Position numbers and translations under genes: made by a program
Assembly: GCA_964510955.1 (NCBI GenBank)
Contig: CAZEDW010000014.1
Location: forward strand, 1-64,000
Reading direction: 5' to 3'
From: JAFLCM01 sp964510955
GTDB taxonomy: Bacteria; Planctomycetota; Phycisphaerae; Phycisphaerales; UBA1924
DNA: 64,000 bases
Part shown: one piece after another, positions 24,712 through 33,073 of the stretch
Layout: each line of letters starts with the position of its first letter
How positions within the stretch are numbered: the first letter of the stretch is position 1
The notes under the pieces: generated by a model
The model's input: only the letters and a program-made list of their open reading frames with translations
The model's database searches: none
Told to the model about the DNA's origin: nothing

Positions 24712-26088
24712 TCAGCGCTGGGGCGAGAAGCCCGTGAGCGTGAACAGGCGGTTCTGATTGAGGATCGGGATGCTGGTGCGCTTGGCGGTGTCGAGCAGCT
24801 CGTCGTAGCGCTGCACGTTCTGCTTGAGCTTCAGGTAGCGCTGGATCAGCTCGATGGGGTCCTCGGGCTTGGGCTCGGGCGGGAGGATCGGGCGGTCGCC
24901 CAGGACCAGGAAGTCGGTGCTGCCGCTGATGCCGTCGGAGAGCTGGCCGCCCCAGTCGCGGATCAGCGCCTCGATGTCGGCGGATTCCTGCGGCGTCGGG
25001 ACCGAGTCGTTGTTGGTGTCGAAGTTCCCGAAGACGCAGAAGGTGTAGGTCTTCTTGGGGTCGTACACCGCGTTGGCCGCCGCGTCGCCGGGGATGACGG
25101 GGTTGCCGCGGGCCTGGCGCGTGATGCGCGCCAGGCTGGAGTTTTCGTCAACCCGGACCAGCTCGATCGAGGCCTTGCCCTGCGGGTAGTTCCCCTCGGC
25201 GTCGGGCCGGATGATGGTGCCGACGCTGTAGATCTCGAAGGTCATCCCGAGCACAGCGTGCTGCTTGCGTCCGACGCCGACGTAGACCTGGTTCGAGCCG
25301 GGGTTGACGCCGACGATACGGGCGTCGACCAGGGCCGACTCCTCGCCGGGCTTGAGGCGCTCCTTCTCGTTCTTGCCCAGGGCCTTGTCGAGCTGCTCCT
25401 GCTTGACGAGCAGCTCCTGCTGCAGCGAGTCGACCTTGCCCTGAAGCTCCGAACCGGTGCGGGAGTTCTCGGCGCGGAGGTCTTCGACGCGCTTCTCCAT
25501 CGACGACTGGGTGTCCTCGACACCCGCGCGGTAGCGGTCGAGCTCGCCCTTGATCCCGCCGATCTCGGCGTTCAGGGCGGTCACGGTGGCGCGGTTCTCC
25601 TCCTGGATCTTGGCGATCCGGTCGGAGGCGGCCTTGAGGTCGTCCTGGGCGTTGTTGCGGTCCGCCTGGGCCTGTGCCAGCTTGGCGTTGAGGTCGGCGA
25701 TTTCCTTGTCCTTCGAGGCCAGCACCGACCAAAGGGGGGCTGCGCCCTCGCCGAGCGACTTGGAGATCTTCTCCTTCAGGCCCTCGGGCGTCTCCTTGCG
25801 ATTGCCGGTGACCAGCTTCATCGTGTCCGACAGGCTCTGGTCGAGGTAGCGCACGGCGCCCTTGCCGCCGGCGGCCTGGGCCTGGCGCTTGATCTCCTCC
25901 CAGCGGTCGTCCTTCTCGTCGTCCCGGATCGCCGCGGCGCGGTCGGACTTGGCGGTGTCCAGGTCGTTCCCGAGACGCTGGCTCTTGGCGAGGAAGACGA
26001 CAAAGAGCACGAAGAATACAAGCGTGCCCAGCGCGAACACAGTGATCGCGCTGAGCATGGGGACGCTGGCGCTGTTGCGTGAGGCCAT
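24712..26088 (-). CDS. membrane-anchored coiled-coil protein
   Basis: A 458-residue protein with one transmembrane segment near the start (L-G-T-L-V-F-F-V-L-F-V-V-F-L) and then a long coiled coil to about residue 250, rich in Glu, Lys, Gln and Ala heptads. The C-terminal 200 residues form a beta-rich domain with V-D-A-R-I-V-G-V-N-P-G-S-N-Q-V-Y-V-G-V-G and F-C-V-F-G-N-F-D-T-N-N-D. I know of no assigned function. The ATG at 26088 follows GGAG. It lies upstream of the acyltransferase in one unit, which hints at an envelope-structure role. Confidence 0.82.
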   Translation of the reverse strand: MASRNSASVPMLSAITVFALGTLVFFVLFVVFLAKSQRLGNDLDTAKSDRAAAIRDDEKDDRWEEIKRQAQAAGGKGAVRYLDQSLSDTMKLVTGNRKETPEGLKEKISKSLGEGAAPLWSVLASKDKEIADLNAKLAQAQADRNNAQDDLKAASDRIAKIQEENRATVTALNAEIGGIKGELDRYRAGVEDTQSSMEKRVEDLRAENSRTGSELQGKVDSLQQELLVKQEQLDKALGKNEKERLKPGEESALVDARIVGVNPGSNQVYVGVGRKQHAVLGMTFEIYSVGTIIRPDAEGNYPQGKASIELVRVDENSSLARITRQARGNPVIPGDAAANAVYDPKKTYTFCVFGNFDTNNDSVPTPQESADIEALIRDWGGQLSDGISGSTDFLVLGDRPILPPEPKPEDPIELIQRYLKLKQNVQRYDELLDTAKRTSIPILNQNRLFTLTGFSPQR

Positions 26089-26250
26089 CGAGAGCACTCC
26101 AAGGGCCGAACCGGTTTCCGGCGTCACCCGACCGGCCCGAGCGGGCCGTGGGGGGCGAAGAAGCGGCGCGGATCGAGGTACGAATATACGCCGAACCCGC
26201 CCGAGCGGATGCTCGGGTGACTGGGAGTGTCCGTGAGGCGGGCGCGGCCG

Positions 26251-26907
26251 TCAACTGGGCGGGTTCGCTGTGCGATCGGGCGGGGGGCCGCCCCGTGCGA
26301 TCAGATCACCCAGCACACCCGGGAGCAGGTCCAGCTCCAGTTCGAACACCCGCGCCGCCAGGGCGTCCGGGGTATCGCCCGGGATCACCGGGCAGCGGCG
26401 CTGGGCCAGAATGACGCCCCGGTCGTACCGCCCGTCGCACAGGTGAACGGTGCACCCGCTCTCGGCAGCGCCCGACGCCAGGACGGCCTCATGCACGTGA
26501 TGCCCGTACATCCCCGGCCCCCCGAATGACGGCAACAACGCAGGGTGGATGTTGACCACGCGGCCCTCGTACCCGGTGGGGATCGGCAAGAGGTGCAGGT
26601 ACCCCGCCAGCACGACCCAGTCCGCTCTGGCCTCGCGGAGCATCGCTCCCAGCGAGTCAGGCGTTGCCGCGCGGGGATCGATCCGGCGCGTGGGGATTCC
26701 GCGCTCCCGCGCGAACGCTTCGCCCCGGCACGGACGCGAGGCGACCACGAGCACGACCTGCCCGGCAAACTCGCCGCGCGCTCGGCGCTCCACCAGGTTG
26801 ACAAGCGTTCTCCCGGTCCCGGAAACAAACACCGCCAGGCGTGAGCCGGGCAAAGTCTCTGCGGGCGCGTGTCCAGGTGGACCGCCCGGGTGCACCGACG
26901 GGTTCAT
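26251..26907 (-). CDS. purN: phosphoribosylglycinamide formyltransferase
   Basis: A 218-residue cytoplasmic enzyme that transfers a formyl group from 10-formyl-THF to GAR, the third step of purine synthesis. It has V-F-V-S-G-T-G-R-T-L-V-N-L (substrate phosphate loop), W-V-V-L-A-G-Y-L-H-L-L, the catalytic N-I-H-P-A-L-L-P-S-F, G-M-Y-G-H-H-V-H-E-A-V-L and a late Asp in L-C-D-G-R-Y-D-R-G-V-I-L. The first loop has G-R-T in place of the usual G-S-N. The ATG overlaps the STAS gene stop (ATGA), so translation is coupled. Confidence 0.92.
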   Translation of the reverse strand: MNPSVHPGGPPGHAPAETLPGSRLAVFVSGTGRTLVNLVERRARGEFAGQVVLVVASRPCRGEAFARERGIPTRRIDPRAATPDSLGAMLREARADWVVLAGYLHLLPIPTGYEGRVVNIHPALLPSFGGPGMYGHHVHEAVLASGAAESGCTVHLCDGRYDRGVILAQRRCPVIPGDTPDALAARVFELELDLLPGVLGDLIARGGPPPDRTANPPS

Positions 26908-27263
26908 TTGACCTTCGCGATCGCACCGGCCTTGTCGGGCGCGATCTGCAGCAGGCGGTCGAGCTTGGTGAGGCGGACCAGGTCGTTCAGCGGCTTGCTC
27001 ATCCCGAACATCGCCATCTTGCCGCCGCCGGTCTGGCACTGCTTGGTCATCGTGATGAGCATGCCCAGCCCCATGGACCCGAGCATGGTGACATCGGTGA
27101 AGTCCAGCACCAGCTTCCAGCCGCTCTTCTCGGCGGCCTTGGTGACCTCCGCCTGGATGATCGGCGATTCGCGCTGGCTGATGGACGGCGCCAGGAGCTT
27201 GGCGACCGCAACGCCGCCTTCGCTGGAGACGAGCACCATGCTGGCTTCTTGCTGGGTCATCAT
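26904..27263 (-). CDS. STAS-domain anti-sigma-factor antagonist-like protein
   Basis: A 119-residue STAS protein of the SpoIIAA/RsbV type. It has the strand K-L-V-L-D-F-T-D-V-T-M and then L-G-S-M-G-L-G-M-L-I, where the serine is the usual phosphorylation site. Such proteins bind anti-sigma kinases in partner-switching pathways. No kinase or anti-sigma gene is near. The start codon, preceded by another ATG in tandem, has no clear RBS. It overlaps purN by four bases, an odd pairing of stress signalling with purine synthesis. Confidence 0.87.
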   Translation of the reverse strand: MMTQQEASMVLVSSEGGVAVAKLLAPSISQRESPIIQAEVTKAAEKSGWKLVLDFTDVTMLGSMGLGMLITMTKQCQTGGGKMAMFGMSKPLNDLVRLTKLDRLLQIAPDKAGAIAKVK

Positions 27264-27407
27264 TGAGGAGCGTATCCGCCCGCGCGGGCCCGGCCAAGTG
27301 GGATCGGCACGATGGCGCGGTTTCAGCAGCGAATTCGGTGACTTGTGCTCAAACGGTCACCGGACGCCGCGGGCACGGACCTGCAAACCCGGGCACCGGG
27401 AACCTCG

Positions 27408-27413
27408 TACGCT
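27408..27413 (+). promoter_or_regulatory. -10 element close to the start at 27419
   Basis: TACGCT ends 5 bases before the ATG at 27419, placing transcription start at the start codon. Confidence 0.35.
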
Positions 27414-27418
27414 GTGGT

Positions 27419-27982
27419 ATGACCACAGGCGCGCCCGCATCGCCCCAACTGGCCGAGTTCCAGGCACTTCCAAACCGCGAACTCGGCGCGAGGTACGCCC
27501 GCGGCATCGAGCGGATCGAACGCCGTCTGCTGGAGCTGACCGACGCCCAGCTTGACACGTTCTTTGCGCCCGAGGCGGGCGTTGGAAGGTGGTCGTGCCG
27601 GGTGCTGCTGGGGCATCTGGTCGATGCCGATATGTCGTTCATTCACCGTATCCGGCGCGCCGTGGCCGAGGACCGCCCCGTTTTCAGCGTCTGGGACGAG
27701 AACGCCTTCATCGATTCGGGCCTGTACGGGGGACCCGCCGGCGGAAAGGACAAGCCCGTCGCGGCGTTCGTCGCTGTCCTGCACACCCTGCGGCGCTGGC
27801 ACGCCGAGTGGATGGGGACGCTCACCGACGCCCAGTGGGCCCGGGCCGGGCTTCACCCTGAGCGGGGCGAGCAATCTGTGCGGGTGATCATGAACTACGC
27901 GACATGGCACCTGGAGCATCACGCCTGGTTCCTGTCGCGGAAGCTGGAAAGGCTGCTGGGACCGCGCCCGCAGGAACCGTAG
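27419..27982 (+). CDS. DinB-like metal-dependent protein
   Basis: A 187-residue protein of the DinB four-helix superfamily. Metal-ligand histidines appear in L-L-G-H-L-V-D-A-D and in T-W-H-L-E-H-H-A-W-F. Members include thiol-transferases and hydrolases; this one resembles the group of DinB-like proteins with unknown substrate. The ATG at 27419 follows TACGCT at 27408, so it may be leaderless. It is a single-gene unit between the STAS/purN operon and oppD. Confidence 0.8.
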   Translation: MTTGAPASPQLAEFQALPNRELGARYARGIERIERRLLELTDAQLDTFFAPEAGVGRWSCRVLLGHLVDADMSFIHRIRRAVAEDRPVFSVWDENAFIDSGLYGGPAGGKDKPVAAFVAVLHTLRRWHAEWMGTLTDAQWARAGLHPERGEQSVRVIMNYATWHLEHHAWFLSRKLERLLGPRPQEP

Positions 27983-28085
27983 CCCGCGCCGGCGCCGCGA
28001 ACACGCCGCCGTTCGGTGGTAGCCTTGTCCGGCCGGCGCTCCCTCGCGCCCTTGTACCCGAGCGAGACCCTCCAGACCCACGCCC

Positions 28086-29183
28086 GTGCCCGCACCGCTG
28101 CTCACCATCGATGACCTGGCCGTCACCTTCGTAGGGCCGGGCGGCGCGACGACCCGAGCGGTCGACGGCGTGCGGCTCAGCGTGCACCCGCGCCAGACGC
28201 TGGCGGTGGTGGGGGAGTCAGGCTGCGGCAAGAGCGTGACCGCGATGAGCGTCATGCGCCTGAACCCGGTGCCGCCGGCGCGATACGAACGCGGGCGCAT
28301 CCTGTACCAGCCGTCGGACGATCCGGGCGCGGCGCCCGTCGATCTGCTGAAGCTCCCAGAAAAAAAGCTCCGCTCCTACCGCGGCGGACAGGTCGCCATG
28401 ATCTTCCAGGAGCCGATGACGAGCCTCAATCCGGTGTACACCGTCGGCGAGCAAATCGTCGAGGCCGTGCTTCTGCACCAGCCGGTGCGCACCGAGCAGG
28501 CCTGGGAAGTTGCGGCGCGGGCCATGACCGACGTGGGCATCTCCGACGCGCGGGCCCGCATGGGCGCCTATCCCCACGAGTTCAGCGGCGGCATGCGCCA
28601 GCGCGTGATGATCGCGATGGCGCTGGCCTGCGGTCCACGGCTGTTGCTGGCCGACGAGCCGACGACGGCGCTCGACGTGACGATCCAGGCCCAGATCCTC
28701 GCGCTGCTCAAGGAGCTGCAGCGGACCCGCGGGCTTGGGATCATGCTGATTACGCACGCGCTGGGCGTGGTGGCCGAGAACGCCGACACGGTGTGCGTCA
28801 TGTACGCCGGGCGGGTGGTCGAGTACGCGACGGTGCCCGAGCTGTTCCGCCGCCCCATGCACCCCTACACCAGGGCGCTCCTGAAGTGCATCCCGAGCGT
28901 CCACGAGCGCCGCGCGCGACTTGAAACGGTGCGTGAGCTGATGGACGACCCGCGTGAGTTTGAGCCTCTCGCGCACGGACTTCCCGACGGCACACGCCCG
29001 TGGTGGCCGGCGCACGCCGTGCCGAGCGATCTCGCCCCGGGGGCGACATCGAAGCTCGCGGAGGTGGGGCCCGGTCACTGGGTCGCGTTGTGGCGCACCG
29101 CCGCCGCCGCCGATCTGCCCGAGCGGTTCCCAGACCTGGATTTCAGTCGTGAAAGCGCCGGCCGCGCCGCGACCGCGGCGTGA
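28086..29183 (+). CDS. oppD: oligopeptide/dipeptide ABC transporter ATP-binding protein, OppD/DppD type
   Basis: A 365-residue ATPase of the OppD/DppD type. It has Walker A G-E-S-G-C-G-K-S, Q-loop I-F-Q-E-P, signature F-S-G-G-M-R-Q-R, Walker B L-L-L-A-D-E-P and a C-terminal extension past the core domain, including H-P-Y-T-R-A-L-L-K-C-I-P-S. After the H-loop His the usual Asp is Ala (I-T-H-A-L-G). The start is GTG at 28086. With the OppF gene 26 kb away it would form the ATPase pair of a peptide uptake system; the permeases are not in the window. Confidence 0.92.
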   Translation: MPAPLLTIDDLAVTFVGPGGATTRAVDGVRLSVHPRQTLAVVGESGCGKSVTAMSVMRLNPVPPARYERGRILYQPSDDPGAAPVDLLKLPEKKLRSYRGGQVAMIFQEPMTSLNPVYTVGEQIVEAVLLHQPVRTEQAWEVAARAMTDVGISDARARMGAYPHEFSGGMRQRVMIAMALACGPRLLLADEPTTALDVTIQAQILALLKELQRTRGLGIMLITHALGVVAENADTVCVMYAGRVVEYATVPELFRRPMHPYTRALLKCIPSVHERRARLETVRELMDDPREFEPLAHGLPDGTRPWWPAHAVPSDLAPGATSKLAEVGPGHWVALWRTAAAADLPERFPDLDFSRESAGRAATAA

Positions 29184-29247
29184 GCGGATCGCCAGCCCCG
29201 TCGTCGATTCAGCCCTTTGTCCCCTCCGTCCCTGCGCGTTCGATCGA

Positions 29248-30411
29248 TCACGGAAGCAAGACCCGCATCCGCTCGACCGCGGCCCGGATGGTCTCGAGTT
29301 TCTTGCAGAAGGCGAATCGCACCCACCGGCTGCCCTCGGCGCGGTCCTCGTAGAACACGCTGGGTGGGATGGCCGCCACGCCCACTTTCTCGATCAGGTG
29401 TTTCACCAGCGCCACATCGCCCTCCAGCCCCAGCCGGCGCGACACATTGGAGTGCCGGGCGTAGATGAAGTAGCCGCCCTGGGGGGTGGCGAACTCGAAG
29501 CCCAGCTCACGGAGCGCCGCGGCCAGCACGTCGCGACGCTCGACGAACGCCGCCCGGTTTTTCGCAAAGAACTCAGGAGGCGAGGCCAGCGCCGCCACCG
29601 CGGCGTGCTGCATCGGCGTGCTGACGGCGAACGTCAGGAACTGGTGCGCCGAGCGGATGGCCCTGGTGAGTTCCGGCGGCGCCACGGCCCAGCCGATCTT
29701 CCACCCTGTCAGGCTGAACGTCTTGCCCAGCGAACTCAGGGTGACCGTGCGTTCGGCCATGCCCGGCAGCGAGGCGAAACGGACGTGGCTGCCGGTGTAA
29801 ACGAGCTGCTCGTACACCTCGTCGCTGATCACGACCAGCCCGTGGCGCTGGGCGACCCGCGCCACCGCGCCGAGTTCCTCACCGGTAAACACGCGCCCCG
29901 TGGGGTTGTGCGGCGTATTGACGATGATCGCCCTGGTGCGTGCCGTCACTGCGCGGTCCAGGGCCGATTCGTCGATCTCGAAGCGGGGCCCGCGCAGCGT
30001 GACGAACCTTGGCGTGGCCCCGGCCATGGCCAGGCAGGCTCGGTAGCTGTCGTAATAGGGCTCAAAGAGCACCACTTCGTCGCCGGGGTTCAGCAGCCCG
30101 ATGAGCGTGGCGGCGATGGCCTCGGTGCACCCGGCGGTAACGGTAATCTGCGTGTCGGGGTCGATTCCCAGCCCGGAGTCCCGCAGAAATGCCCCCGAGA
30201 TGGCACGATTCAACTCCGGGACTCCAGCCATCCTGGCGTACTGGGCGTGCCCGGCGTTGATGGCGTCGATCGCTGCTTTTTTGACGTGGTCCGGGCCGTC
30301 AAAGTCTGGGAAACCCTGGGCGAGGTTTACCGCGCCGTGCTCGAGCGCGAGCCTGGAAATCTCGGTGAAAATGGTGGTACCGAACGGGATAAGGGCGGCG
30401 TTGGCGAGCAT
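29248..30411 (-). CDS. PLP-dependent class I/II aminotransferase
   Basis: A 387-residue fold-type I aminotransferase. It has N-T-P-H-N-P-T-G, Y-D-S-Y (PLP ring contact), I-S-D-E-V-Y-E and the Schiff-base lysine in S-S-L-G-K-T-F-S-L-T-G-W-K. The start I-P-F-G-T-T-I-F-T-E-I-S-R and N-L-A-Q-G-F-P-D-F mark the kynurenine/methionine aminotransferase-like (YbdL, kynurenine-oxoglutarate) group. It would shuttle amino groups between amino and keto acids. TAGGCT lies 6 bases before the ATG at 30411. Confidence 0.93.
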   Translation of the reverse strand: MLANAALIPFGTTIFTEISRLALEHGAVNLAQGFPDFDGPDHVKKAAIDAINAGHAQYARMAGVPELNRAISGAFLRDSGLGIDPDTQITVTAGCTEAIAATLIGLLNPGDEVVLFEPYYDSYRACLAMAGATPRFVTLRGPRFEIDESALDRAVTARTRAIIVNTPHNPTGRVFTGEELGAVARVAQRHGLVVISDEVYEQLVYTGSHVRFASLPGMAERTVTLSSLGKTFSLTGWKIGWAVAPPELTRAIRSAHQFLTFAVSTPMQHAAVAALASPPEFFAKNRAAFVERRDVLAAALRELGFEFATPQGGYFIYARHSNVSRRLGLEGDVALVKHLIEKVGVAAIPPSVFYEDRAEGSRWVRFAFCKKLETIRAAVERMRVLLP

Positions 30412-30417
30412 CTCGGC

Positions 30418-30423
30418 AGCCTA
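30418..30423 (-). promoter_or_regulatory. -10 element close to the aminotransferase start
   Basis: TAGGCT on the minus strand lies 6 bases before the ATG at 30411, consistent with a leaderless message. Confidence 0.38.
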
Positions 30424-30593
30424 TCCCATGCCGAGGGGCCGGGAGGATCATGGAAATATTGGACTGGCGGGTCCGCATCCGAGCGGTGTGGGCGGAGGCG
30501 TGCCGTGAAATTGGCGCCTTTCCGGGGTGTCAAGTGGAATTCTCTTCGCCAGGCCAGTTTTTCGCCGTAGAATGAGGGTGGAGACATGGAAGT

Positions 30594-30654
30594 GGAATCC
30601 CTTTGCGCTTGGTGGGATTCCTGCGCGGTAACGGATTTTTCCTACCGAAAAATC
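30594..30654. promoter_or_regulatory. two perfect hairpins upstream of a promoter
   Basis: GGAATCCC/GGGATTCC (30594-30601/30614-30621) and GATTTTTC/GAAAAATC (30634-30641/30647-30654) lie just before the -35 at 30669. The second has T and A runs on both sides and could be a terminator for a small RNA or an operator. Confidence 0.45.
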
Positions 30655-30668
30655 TGGGCGCGATCTCC

Positions 30669-30696
30669 TTGCCTTCTCCGAAACCGGGTGTATATT
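30669..30696 (+). promoter_or_regulatory. promoter, TTGCCT-16-TATATT
   Basis: TTGCCT at 30669-30674 and TATATT at 30691-30696 are 16 bases apart, with AAACCGGGTG directly before the -10. It matches the promoters before the genes at 864, 11039 and 31963, and gives a leader of about 140 bases for the gene at 30843. Confidence 0.65.
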
Positions 30697-30842
30697 CAGG
30701 ACAAGTAGGAGGGAAGTTGGGGAAGGAACACGTCTCTCCCCCCCGGCTTCCGTGCTTGGTTCGTGCCTTGATCGTCGTGCGCCCAATGTCCCCGGGCGGC
30801 GTCGTTTGGGGCCGCGTTGTTCGCAGCATGAGGAGTAGGGAT

Positions 30843-31595
30843 ATGCGTCACATCATCGTTGCCTCGTTGGTCCTCGCCGCCGCTGGATCCGCTCAGGCGG
30901 GCTACAGCAGCCTCTTTGACATGCAGGTCGACTTCAACGGTCAGGCCTGGGTCATGAGCCAGTACCCCAATGACTGGTCGTCTCGCGTGAACGAGAACGG
31001 CGACACGGTCATCCACGGTCAGTCCGTCTGCTTCCAGGATGCCGGCGGCAACTGGATGGGCATGACTTATGACCTGATCATCGGGAGCACCGACAACACC
31101 CGCGGGAACCCGATCTCTTCGATCAGCTCGAGCTTCACCCTGACCAACGCGTTCCCGGTGACCAACACCTTCACGGTGACCGCCTCGTTGCCCATCACCA
31201 TTCCGTTCCCCGCCACGCTGATGCGCGGCTCGTTCTCGGGCTCGGTGATCGACAACTCCGCCGGTCAGAACGGCGCGACCATCGCCGCGGTCGCCGGCGG
31301 CTCGATGTACGAGGCCCTGCTCGACGGCGGCACGGTCCGCACGCTGCGGAACGACCCCTTCTCGGTCTCCGCCGCCGGCGGCTCGACCGCGTCGATCCCG
31401 ACCCAGAACTTCGGCGTCCCCGCCTTCGAGGCCGGCCCCGCCGCGGCTGCCACCATCGGCATCCGCAACACGTTCACCCTCACCGCCGACGACTCGGCGA
31501 CCAACAGCTCGACCTTCATCATCCAGGTGCCGGCCCCCGGCGTCGCGGGTGTCGCGGGTCTGGCCGGCCTGGTCGGCCTCCGTCGCCGCCGCTGA
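30843..31595 (+). CDS. exported surface protein with PEP-CTERM-like tail
   Basis: A 250-residue exported protein. The signal peptide M-R-H-I-I-V-A-S-L-V-L-A-A-A-G-S-A-Q-A is followed by a beta-rich, Asn/Thr/Ser-rich body. The tail is V-P-A-P-G-V-A-G-V-A-G-L-A-G-L-V-G-L-R-R-R-R, the PEP-CTERM-like anchor signal. It is a paralog of 31963-32673: both have G-S-x-x-D-N-S, a late S/T-I-G-I-R-N-x-F-x-L-T-A-D-D-S, and the same end. The ATG at 30843 is chosen because GAGGAG lies 7 bases before it; an ATG at 30828 falls before that RBS. Function is unknown; a surface or matrix protein is inference. Confidence 0.85.
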   Translation: MRHIIVASLVLAAAGSAQAGYSSLFDMQVDFNGQAWVMSQYPNDWSSRVNENGDTVIHGQSVCFQDAGGNWMGMTYDLIIGSTDNTRGNPISSISSSFTLTNAFPVTNTFTVTASLPITIPFPATLMRGSFSGSVIDNSAGQNGATIAAVAGGSMYEALLDGGTVRTLRNDPFSVSAAGGSTASIPTQNFGVPAFEAGPAAAATIGIRNTFTLTADDSATNSSTFIIQVPAPGVAGVAGLAGLVGLRRRR

Positions 31596-31682
31596 TACGG
31601 ATCCTCAGGGCCTGATTTGCCGCTGGGGACAAAAAACTTTTTCAGTGAGCGGTATCGGCCCGCATTCGCTTGAAGACCAAGC

Positions 31683-31738
31683 GCCCCGCCGGTAAGTCTT
31701 TGTAAATCAAGGACTTATCGGTGGGCTTTTGTTTTTGT
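31683..31738 (+). terminator. terminator with a long stem and T-rich tail
   Basis: GCCGGTAAGTC at about 31688-31698 pairs with GACTTATCGGT (one G-U pair), extended by GCCC/GGGC below, and is followed by TTTTGTTTTTG. It ends the transcript from 30843. Confidence 0.8.
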
Positions 31739-31808
31739 CTGACCCTGATGTCGGCTCCATGATCGGATTACGTTTGGGTAATCGGCCGATCGGAGTCCGG
31801 AATCTCGC

Positions 31809-31836
31809 TTGCTCGCCAGAGAATCCGGTGCATATT
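31809..31836 (+). promoter_or_regulatory. promoter, TTGCTC-16-CATATT
   Basis: TTGCTC at 31809-31814 and CATATT at 31831-31836 are 16 bases apart, with GAATCCGGTG directly before the -10, as in the sister promoters at 753 and 30669. Confidence 0.6.
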
Positions 31837-31962
31837 CATGGTGTCCGTTTGGCTCGGGGACAATAGAGCCCGGCGGACCTTCCCTGAGGGGATGACATCA
31901 TCTGGACCGCTGGATAGGAACCGGTGGTTCACCTCAGACACGTCCAGTTGAGGGAGAGACTT

Positions 31963-32673
31963 ATGCGTCGCATCACAAGCTTCATCGCTCCTGCCGTTGT
32001 TTTGGCTGCCGCCTCGAGCTCGTTCGCCGGCGCTCTGCCCGCGTTCAACTATGAGCTCAGCGTCGGTGGCGCGCCGGTCTACAGCACCGCCGCGTTCCCG
32101 GGCACCTGGTCGGCGGTTCCGCAGGGCGGCAACGCCTGGCTCGTGCAGGGCTCGTACGCCACCGGCGCGTTCAGCTTCGACTTCCAGCTCACGCTGAAGT
32201 CGGACCCGTTCTGCACCTCGAACTTCAATCTCACCAATACCAGCGGGGCGCTTGGTCTGTATTCCACCTCGCTGACCGTGGCCGTCACTCCGGTGGCGGC
32301 CCCTAGCAGTTACCAGGGCGGCATCTCGGGTTCGATCACCGACAACTCGACGAACTTCGATGGCGCCCTGCTTACCGCCGTTCCCGGCGCGTTCTACACC
32401 TCGCTGATTGACGGGGTGCCGTTCCATGTCGAGTACCCCAGCGGGTCCTCGATCGCTGAGCCCTTCGGCGGCCTCACCGCTGACATCCCCGCCGCCAACT
32501 ACGGTGGCGCGGGCGGCCCCGCGGTCGTCGGCAGCATCGGCATCCGGAACGATTTCAGCCTCACCGCTGACGACAGCGTTGGCATGATCTCCCGCTTCGA
32601 CATCGTCCCCGCCCCCGGCGCTGCGTCGATGCTCGGCCTCGCGGGTCTCGTCGGCCTCCGCCGCCGCCGCTAA
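31963..32673 (+). CDS. exported surface protein with PEP-CTERM-like tail
   Basis: A 236-residue paralog of the preceding protein. The signal peptide M-R-R-I-T-S-F-I-A-P-A-V-V-L-A-A-A-S-S-S-F-A leads a beta-rich body with N-Y-E-L-S-V-G-G near the start and I-G-I-R-N-D-F-S-L-T-A-D-D-S near the end. The tail is V-P-A-P-G-A-A-S-M-L-G-L-A-G-L-V-G-L-R-R-R-R. GAGGGAGA lies before the ATG at 31963. It has its own promoter and terminator. The tail predicts processing by an exosortase-like enzyme that is not in the window. Confidence 0.86.
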   Translation: MRRITSFIAPAVVLAAASSSFAGALPAFNYELSVGGAPVYSTAAFPGTWSAVPQGGNAWLVQGSYATGAFSFDFQLTLKSDPFCTSNFNLTNTSGALGLYSTSLTVAVTPVAAPSSYQGGISGSITDNSTNFDGALLTAVPGAFYTSLIDGVPFHVEYPSGSSIAEPFGGLTADIPAANYGGAGGPAVVGSIGIRNDFSLTADDSVGMISRFDIVPAPGAASMLGLAGLVGLRRRR

Positions 32674-33073
32674 TCGAGTCACTTTGAAGTCCGCCGCGCT
32701 CGGGTCTGTTCGACCGCCCGCGGTACGACCACGGAAACAGACGGTATTCCCTTGGCGAGCTGGCTTCGGCGCAGTGCGCCGGTGACCCAAGGCCGTCCAC
32801 TTCCCATCTCCACTGCACTGCGTGAAACGGGCACCGCTTGGTAGCCCGTTTTATTTTTTGCCCGCCCTTGGCCGGTGATTGGTCGGAGGGTCCGCGTCCG
32901 TCCAGGGCCTCCGCACCGCCGCAGTGTCGACGCCGTCGGGCTCACAAGTCTGAGCATGTTCATGGAATCATTCCAGGCCCCGCGCCGGCGCACGCCTGCG
33001 GAGCGCGCCCGCTATGATTCCAACCCATTTTTTCATCGCACCAAGACACACAACGCCGTATCGAGGAGTCCCC
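32674..33073. other. 400-base stretch with a terminator and mdh leader
   Basis: It contains the terminator at 32826-32859. TATGAT at 33013-33018 is a likely -10 for mdh, giving a leader of about 50 bases. Nothing else is visible. Confidence 0.55.
32826..32859 (+). terminator. rho-independent terminator
   Basis: AACGGGC at 32826-32832 pairs with GCCCGTT at 32844-32850 and is followed by TTATTTTTT. It ends the transcript from 31963, about 150 bases after its stop. Confidence 0.85.

Larger units (their letters stand above)
30412..30842. other. 431-base divergent region with hairpins and a promoter
   Basis: It separates the aminotransferase (minus) from the tagged surface protein (plus). It contains a -10 for the aminotransferase at 30418-30423, two perfect hairpins (30594-30621 and 30634-30654), the promoter at 30669-30696 and a leader of about 140 bases. 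The part from 30530 to 30720 is lower in G+C than the genes around it. Confidence 0.6.
31596..31962. other. 367-base stretch between two tagged-protein genes
   Basis: It holds a terminator at 31683-31738, then the promoter at 31809-31836, then a leader of about 120 bases for the gene at 31963. No other gene is visible. Confidence 0.7.

Noticed and set aside
23632..26082. A long open frame on the plus strand opposite the acyltransferase and coiled-coil genes
   Set aside because: In DNA this rich in G+C, frames opposite real genes stay open by chance. Its translation is Val/Gly/Leu/Arg/Asp low complexity, and the minus-strand genes have clear domains.
28954..30570. A 538-codon plus-strand frame over the aminotransferase
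   Set aside because: It is the shadow of the aminotransferase; the translation is Gly/Arg/His-rich with no motif.
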